From Purpureocillium takamizusanense (taxonomy: Eukaryota; Ascomycota; Sordariomycetes; Hypocreales; Ophiocordycipitaceae): a DNA stretch of 64,000 nt. A program made the position numbers and the translations under genes. This document shows positions 58,308 through 64,000 of this stretch, piece after piece (positions within the stretch are counted from its first letter, which is position 1; every line of letters begins with the position of its first letter). The notes beneath the pieces are model-generated. The model was given only the letters and a program-made list of their open reading frames with translations. It searched no databases and was not told where the DNA came from. The DNA is taken from contig NC_063073.1 of assembly GCF_022605165.1 (NCBI RefSeq), positions 2,480,001-2,544,000 of the forward strand, read 5' to 3'.

Positions 58308-60305
58308 ATTGAGTTCTTCTTCTAGACGCCGCGGCGGTGTGTCAGCGACAAGGCGGCCACCACCACCACCACCATCTATCTGGCAAGAGCCTAGGCATGG
58401 TCTGGCGCGAAGGAAGCGCAGGGGAGGCGTACTCGGAGTATTAATAAGGAACCAAGGGCAGGAGTTGCAGCCGCCCACACCCTCAATACAAGGGTGCCGC
58501 TGGCTTCTCAGCTGTGTTTCGAGTTTCGCCGACTGTCCGGGCACAGAAACAGAATCAGACGAGCGTAACAGTCGCTTCGTGCCTGCCTTCAACTCGCTCC
58601 GGGTGCGCGGGCAGGCGAGGGCTTTAAAAAAAGCTCTGGCGGTGAAGCAGAACTGTTGACAACAACGCGCCGTTGTCGCAGTACGTAAAGGAAAACGCAC
58701 GCACGTGCGGGGCCCCGTGGCGAGTTGCCAGCGACCCCCGTGTCATAGCTTCTATGCTCTCCAACGGTGAGGAGGAGGCATCACGGGCTCATGTTGTTGC
58801 AGTGCGTGCTGCCTGGTGCTGGTGATCACGCGCATGCGCAGGTGAAAGCCCGGGCCGTCTCAGCTGTCTGCAGTCGTAGACCGAACGGACTGTTGAGGAG
58901 AATAGCAACCAAATACCTGGTTCTATGGAACAACTCCATTGTTGCGCTGGCTGCGGGTGTGAGCGCCTATGAGCTTCTTCATCTTCTCTACTGTCAGGCG
59001 CATAGGCTGAGAAGAAAGGCAGAGAGAGGGTCGTGCGTGCCAGTCCCGTCATATATAGCCCATCAACGGAAACCCGCCATCTTTGACATAAGACGCAAGT
59101 ATATGTTGCCGACGTAGAGTGGCAACCGCTGGTGGGTATCATCGGAGTGTTGCCACGGCTGTCACTCACCCCGCGGCCCCGGGGCCGATCGGCCGCCGGT
59201 GTGCACTAGGCACCGTGCTCTACGGCGCATGTCCCGGCGACTTGCTTCACTTACGTACCAGTTACGTATATCGAGCGAGCTCCTCAGCCGTGCTTTGCGG
59301 GGTCGTTTGCACGCTGTCGAAGCATTGCGTGATTGGTCGGAAGAGGAAAGGAAAGGATATAGATTACATGTACTAACAGAAAGCTACTCCTTAGGGTTGT
59401 AAGGAGGGTAATCGCGATGGCGAGAGTACTGCCGAAGCCGCACTTTCTGGGAGTTTGCTTTTTCTGATTTCATGAATGGTGCGCATGTCATCTAGTTTGC
59501 CTTTGACTCTGGGATGCCGAAGCCTGCATGTGGTCAGGGAATCTGAATAGCAGTCGCTGTCAGGTTGTTCCTCGCGCCGCTTGGCTCTTGGCTAAGCAGG
59601 AGCCTCTCGTGGCCTGGAGTCGGCTTGTGACGTCGTTGTAATGTCCGCTCGATAGCGTTTGGGTTCAAGTTCTGAATGGGGATGCTTAGCGAAGGTTCTC
59701 ATACCGAAGCGCGGTGTCTGCATGCTTAAATGTTCTTTGCCGGATCGGATACGTCGCATGATTTTCGGCGATGGAGCGTTGGGTAGTGTTGAAAATCGGC
59801 TTTAAGCTTTAGTTAGCTGTCTAAATTGCTTCTTTCAGATCAGCAACTGCCGTGGAGAAGCTATAATAATAGAGCCCAACACGAGCATGGGGCCTGGTAG
59901 TGACTTGACCGGGGGGGTTCGTAAAGATAAAGCTGCTGGTAAAGACGTATCTGAAGGTATAAAATTACTTCGTAGATACTTGAAGAACAGTTATAAAATG
60001 CGCAACTTCAGTATCAACTCTAGATAGTTAATGGCGATATTGCTGTTATTTACCTAGCGGTCGTAGTGGGCTGGTCTCCTTAACTAAAGCCTCCCTCGTG
60101 TCCACTAGCAAGAAGCTTCGAGGCGACGTTCGGTGACATAGTGTAGTCGTTGTCTACCTGAGCTCCATTGCCGTTGCCATTGAGTTCGACCATGTCCGTT
60201 CCGACGAATTTTGAGAGTAGTCACTTCATGCAGAATGAACGCTTTGTCTTTTCTTGGAAACTGCACTTGACGCGAAGTCGGCCAGTCCATCAGTAATTCC
60301 GTGAG
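58308..60305. other. Intergenic / degraded region
   Basis: 2.0 kb with no supported gene. Composition drifts AT-richer from about 59400 to 60060. One TACTTCGTA motif lies at 59966-59974. A minus-strand stretch at about 60075-60190 can be read as a protein end rich in Gly/Asn, which might be another relic, too short to name. Confidence 0.5.
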
Positions 60306-60740
60306 AAGAGGGGCGCACAATCGAAGGACGGCCGTCAGGGCGGCGGCGGCTTCTCCGAGTCGGACGTCAAGGGTCAGCGCGGTCCTGGAGAGGATTGCCG
60401 CGGCCAGGGGCATGCTCATCACGAGCGTCGCTATGGCGTACATCATGCAGGAGACGCCCTACGTGTTCCCCATTATCGGACTATCGGAGGGCGCGAGCTG
60501 GACCGCCTTAGAGGTGACGTCGAGGCGCTCTCTCTTGAGTTGGGCGAGGACGAACTTGAGGACACTGAGAGCGCCATGCCTTTTGACGTGGGATTTCCCC
60601 ATACCATGCTGTGGGCTGGCAGTATGGGCATGCCGAAGCAGGTCAAGGACACATTGGCGCTTGCCACGGGAGGGATCAACGAATACGTGGAAGAGCCAAA
60701 GGCAAGTCTAGTCTTGACTCTCTTTCGGTGGAAGTGTTGA
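60306..60740 (+). pseudogene. Aldo/keto reductase C-terminal relic
   Basis: The C-terminal third of an aldo/keto reductase (aryl-alcohol dehydrogenase/norsolorinic-acid-reductase type) can be read across three pieces. Frame 1 from 60306 gives KDGRQGGGGFSESDVK; after one extra base (60372) frame 2 gives VSAVLERIAAARGMLITSVA and PYVFPIIG. A second shift near 60486-60495 leads to ELDRLRGDVEALSLELGEDE and MPFDVGFP, ending at a TGA (60738-60740). The matching order to the family is clear. No N-terminal barrel with the catalytic Tyr is seen upstream, so the copy is truncated and frameshifted. Two introns could mimic the shifts, but there are no good GT...AG signals. Confidence 0.75.
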
Positions 60741-61153
60741 GAAGTGCGTCTGGTGCGTGTAAACTAGCCGCTGCATACGACGACGGGCCCATTCGCCTAC
60801 ATAGTCGCAAGTAGTAGCGACGATCTGCATCGAGGCGCCGACATGTTAGTATATATGGCATCAGTGCTACATTGCGGGGGAGTGGGTGGTTGCCAACTTA
60901 CGTCAGGAGTCGGTACATGTGCTAGCACAAAGCCTTGATGAAGCTACTTCGAATAATCCTGGTAGTACACACTCGATGTAAACGACAGACTTTGGGGAAG
61001 AAGAAAAAAGTGTGCTCCCTAAATAAACCTCGACCCCGTGGTTTGCCGCGAGCTGCATGACCAACCCAGACTTTCCACCTTTCAAATCATAACCGTAGCG
61101 CTTCCAGTAGCTGTCGAAAGTAAGCTCGACGCCAAAGTGTTCCAGCAATCATG
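60741..61153. other. Intergenic region
   Basis: 413 bp between the reductase relic and the unnamed secreted gene. A minus-strand open frame at 60903-61148 directly follows that gene's stop but has no support of its own. Confidence 0.55.
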
Positions 61154-61831
61154 TCACCAGCAGGTCAACATGGCCCATGACGTCAGGTCGTTGTGGGCGT
61201 CGTCGTTCGATTGGGAGTTGCTCTGCGACGGCGGGTCGTTGGGACTTCGCTTCGTGCGTGCCGGTCTGGCTCCCGCCTTGGGCTGAATCACGGTCTTGGG
61301 TGGTGGGATGTTCCCGTTCTTCCACTGGTTCATGTTGTCCGGCGGTGGACGTAGATCTTGTAGGGCAAACTCGACGGTGCAGCCCGTCTTACACTGCGTA
61401 CCCGAGCATTAGCGCTACGTACTTGTAGGGGAGGAGGTCAAGGTCAGCAGAATTTATGAGACTTACAGTGTTGTCGTCGCATCTTACATCTAGAGGCTTC
61501 CACTCAAAACCCCAATCTCGTTGGTCTCCCACTACCCGTACTTTCTGAAAGTGGCATTGGTCGGTTCGTGAGTCGCACTGTCATCTGCTTTAGCGAACCC
61601 CCCAGAGAAAAGAAAATTCGAAGTTGACCACCATACATGGCCCTTGATATGCGAATTGTATCGCCTGGCCTCGGCCTTGGCCTCATCGATGGTCTCGCCG
61701 AGGCAGGGAAGGTCGTTGCCGTCGGGCCCCATGGCTATGTACTTGGGAAACGTGCCTTGCACGACAGCAATGAAGATGTTCAAGGAGAAAGGCCAAACAA
61801 CAGCTCCATTTTTGTGGCGCAATGTGAGCAT
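61154..61831 (-). CDS. Unrecognised small secreted protein, three exons
   Basis: A predicted 170-residue protein. Exons (minus): 61637-61831, 61467-61544 and 61154-61393; introns 92 nt (GTATGG...TTTCAG) and 73 nt (GTAAGT...CGCAG). All exons are phase 0 with no internal stop, which is the main evidence that the gene is real. The N-terminus has a hydrophobic PFSLNIFIAVVQG segment suited to a signal peptide, although preceded by 13 residues. The mature part has LPCLGETIDEAKAEARRYN, then RCDDN-CKTGCTVEF across the second join, and a polar Pro/Asn/Ser-rich tail ending in TCW. Five cysteines in total. I recognise no family. Divergent from the ankyrin gene. The neighbourhood (KP4-like, secreted phosphatase) suggests an accessory secretome region, which is inference. 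Confidence 0.6.
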
Positions 61832-62408
61832 CAGAGAGAGTGGTGGTTGCTATGAATATGAATGGAGTTTGGGTATGAATGGCCTGGTTCAATAGATGTA
61901 CTGTCTGGACGATGATGTACCACTTCCTAGGGGGGACGATAGGGATTATATGTAGCTACGACTGTACGTGGTGCTTGGTATGAACAACTGTTGCACCGAG
62001 TTGCGGTATGACTATGTTTAATGTGCCCCGTTGGACCGGCCGGGAAATATTTAGGTCATGATTGCTAAAGAAAGTAGACAAAGTATGGATTCTTCAAGTA
62101 ATAGCAGCGGTTTGCGCCGCCGAGCGCATGTCGCCCGAGGAACAGGGCCTCCGCTATATCCCCAAGGGTATGAGGCTAGTTAATAATGTACGAGCAATAC
62201 GCCGGCGCTCAATGCACGGCCCACCTCACCACAACCACTCCCCTCCCCATGCTTGGTTCCGTTTCTCAATCAATTGGAGTTGTGATGTTTAGCTTACGTA
62301 CTTTGTACATGGACGGCACGTCTGGACGAAGGTGAAACCGTCCACCTCAGCCGCCTCATCAGCCGACTCGTCGCGTCGAATTGCGTCAGCCCATCAACAC
62401 CCGCAACC
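61832..62408. promoter_or_regulatory. Divergent promoter, secreted protein / ankyrin gene
   Basis: 577 bp between divergent starts; no gene or clear operator seen. Confidence 0.5.
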
Positions 62409-64000
62409 ATGGCGTTGCTCGCCCTGCCAAACGAGCTCGTCGCGCAGATCGCTCAGTGTCTGCCCACAGAGCGCGACTTGAGCCGGCTCAGCCAGACGTG
62501 TCGACGACTCAACCAGCCCGTCACGCTGATCCTGTATCGTCGCAACAACCAACAAGGGTCCAACACGGCGTTGACATGGGCCGTGAGGAAGAATATTCCA
62601 GCCATCCTCCGGCACGCAGTCAACGCGGGCACTCGCATCAGCGACTGCCGGCTGCCTCTGCTCTTCGATGCCGCGCTCAGAGGCCACGTCAAGGTGCTGA
62701 AGGCGCTGTTGAGCCTGTGCAAGCTCGAGTCGCTCGTCTGGGACTCGACGGCAACCACCCCGCTCTTCGTCGCCATTCGAAACGGACACGCCGACTTCGT
62801 CAGGGTCCTGCTCGAGCACGGGGCGGACCCGTTGCTGCCTTCGCCTTACGGGCGCGGTGAAACGCCGCTGCATACCGCCGCGCGGTACCCGCGAGAGGTT
62901 GACATCGCCGCCATGCTGGTCCATGCGAGCCACGACATCGCGCCCCGTCAGGCGACCGATGGGACGCCGTTGCACGTCGCGGCTGGCCATGGGCATGTGC
63001 GCATGGTGGAGATGCTTCTGGATCGCGGTGCAGACCCCACGCAGGTGGAAAACAACTCTACGCCTCTGGGACTGGCCGTGGAAAATGGACACACGGACAC
63101 TGCGAAGCTGCTACTGGAGAGGTCTCCCGGTGTAGCGGGCCACGTATTCGAAGGTATCCCGGTGCTCTATGAGGCCGCGGGTGATGCCGCAGCGGAGTTG
63201 CTCTTGCTGCTGCTCCAACACGGCGCCGATCCCCATGAAAGGCTGAAGTCGGGGAATCTTCCCTTGCACATGGCAGCGGCTGCGGGCAACACCGACGCCA
63301 TCAGGGTTTTGCTTGACCATGGATCTCCCATCGACGCTCAGTGTGAGACCGGCGAGACCGCATTGCATTTGGCGGTCCTAAACGGCAGAACCACCGCCGT
63401 CCAGCTACTCCTGGAAGCGGGAGCGAATACCTTGCTCGCCACCACCAAAGCCGGCAACCAGCCACTGCACCTGGTGCAAGACTCATTCGCAGGCATTGTG
63501 GTTGACGCACTGCTCGATCATGGTGCCGACATCGCCGCCCGGAACAACTTGGGGTGGACTCCCGTGGCCGCCGCCATGAAGAGCTCGTGCGCAGAAGTTG
63601 TGAGGCGTCTTGTCGAACGCGGCGCAGACGTTGACGACTCAACGTCAAAGTTGCCATTGCTCTCGTTGGCTGTTGACCATAGCGACATGGACACCGTCGC
63701 TTTTCTCCACGCCCGTGGAGCCACCCTGGCCGCCGTTGACGAGTTTGGTTGCACCGCACTGCATGTCGCGGCCAAGAACGGTGATTTCGAAATAGCCGAG
63801 TTCCTCTTGGAGCACGGGGCCGACTGTCAAGCGGTAGACTCGTACGGATGGACACCGCTGCTGTTGGCCGCGGCGAACGGGCACCACAGATCGGTCGAAG
63901 GGCTCGTCAAGGGGGGTGCCGACTTGGAGCAAGCAAACGGAGAACGGTACACGCCGCTTCTCCTTGCGGTGGAAAATAATCACCTCCAAGTTGTCGACGT
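62409..64000 (+). CDS. F-box/ankyrin-repeat protein (partial, runs off window)
   Basis: At least 530 residues with no stop before the window ends. The start at 62409 (ACCATGG) opens an F-box-like motif, LPNELVAQIAQCLPTERDLS followed by RLSQTCRRLN (about 6-37). Ankyrin repeats follow from about residue 60, with consensus-like units such as ETPLHTAARYP, GTPLHVAAGHGH, NLPLHMAAAAGN, ETALHLAVLNGR and CTALHVAAKNGD, about thirteen repeats visible. F-box proteins link targets to SCF ubiquitin ligases, with the ankyrin stack as the likely target binder. F-box plus ankyrin proteins are numerous and variable in filamentous fungi. No introns in the visible part. Function of this copy unknown. Confidence 0.88.
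   Translation, partial: MALLALPNELVAQIAQCLPTERDLSRLSQTCRRLNQPVTLILYRRNNQQGSNTALTWAVRKNIPAILRHAVNAGTRISDCRLPLLFDAALRGHVKVLKALLSLCKLESLVWDSTATTPLFVAIRNGHADFVRVLLEHGADPLLPSPYGRGETPLHTAARYPREVDIAAMLVHASHDIAPRQATDGTPLHVAAGHGHVRMVEMLLDRGADPTQVENNSTPLGLAVENGHTDTAKLLLERSPGVAGHVFEGIPVLYEAAGDAAAELLLLLLQHGADPHERLKSGNLPLHMAAAAGNTDAIRVLLDHGSPIDAQCETGETALHLAVLNGRTTAVQLLLEAGANTLLATTKAGNQPLHLVQDSFAGIVVDALLDHGADIAARNNLGWTPVAAAMKSSCAEVVRRLVERGADVDDSTSKLPLLSLAVDHSDMDTVAFLHARGATLAAVDEFGCTALHVAAKNGDFEIAEFLLEHGADCQAVDSYGWTPLLLAAANGHHRSVEGLVKGGADLEQANGERYTPLLLAVENNHLQVVD

Noticed and set aside
60903..61148. Minus-strand 81-codon frame just after the orphan secreted gene
   Set aside because: No splice link to the upstream exon set is needed or supported, and no motif is recognised.

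Overview
The window is nuclear DNA from a filamentous ascomycete (Pezizomycotina). The evidence is short 50-150 nt introns with GT...AG borders and CTRAC-like branch sites, GC-rich codons, CT-rich leaders, and fungal-only families (Zn(II)2Cys6 regulators, Mediator kinase SSN3, SGF29, a KP4-type protein). A single dispersed 5S rRNA gene, rather than a tandem array, also fits. Protein similarity recalled from memory points to Sordariomycetes, probably Hypocreales; this is inference. No bacterial-type structure (operons, IS elements, CRISPR) is present.

Layout. 1-11 kb: a GPI-like surface protein, RPS24 and a divergent EFM3-like methyltransferase, a conserved small protein, and a cyclophilin-RRM protein. 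11-15.5 kb: gene-empty. 15.5-34 kb: a three-exon Zn2Cys6 protein, a five-exon secreted Pro/Ala/Lys-repeat protein, mannose-6-phosphate isomerase, SGF29, ARF6, a single-pass membrane protein with a Cys-rich ectodomain, and a Gfo/Idh/MocA oxidoreductase. 35-53 kb: a second Zn2Cys6 regulator with an in-frame TGA that needs an intron, SSN3 (CDK8), ARP2, a DCG1/hydantoin-racemase-like enzyme, a vacuolar-type sugar transporter, a glutathione transferase, the mitochondrial release factor, and a conserved protein of unknown function.

The right end (53-64 kb) is more accessory. It holds simple repeats, a 5S rRNA gene beside a very AT-rich (RIP-like) island, a secreted histidine phosphatase, a KP4 killer-toxin-like protein, a frameshifted aldo/keto reductase relic, an unrecognised three-exon secreted protein, and an F-box/ankyrin protein running off the window.

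Most genes are independent housekeeping loci. Functional neighbours are limited. RPS24 and the EFM3-like gene (both translation) share a 398-bp divergent promoter with a telobox-like motif. The Zn2Cys6 gene at 35-36.8 kb lies beside the oxidoreductase, but no biosynthetic core enzyme is present. A 9-mer, TACTTCGTA, recurs at least nine times and only between genes. Gene models were built by eye from splice signals and reading-frame continuity, with no transcript data.
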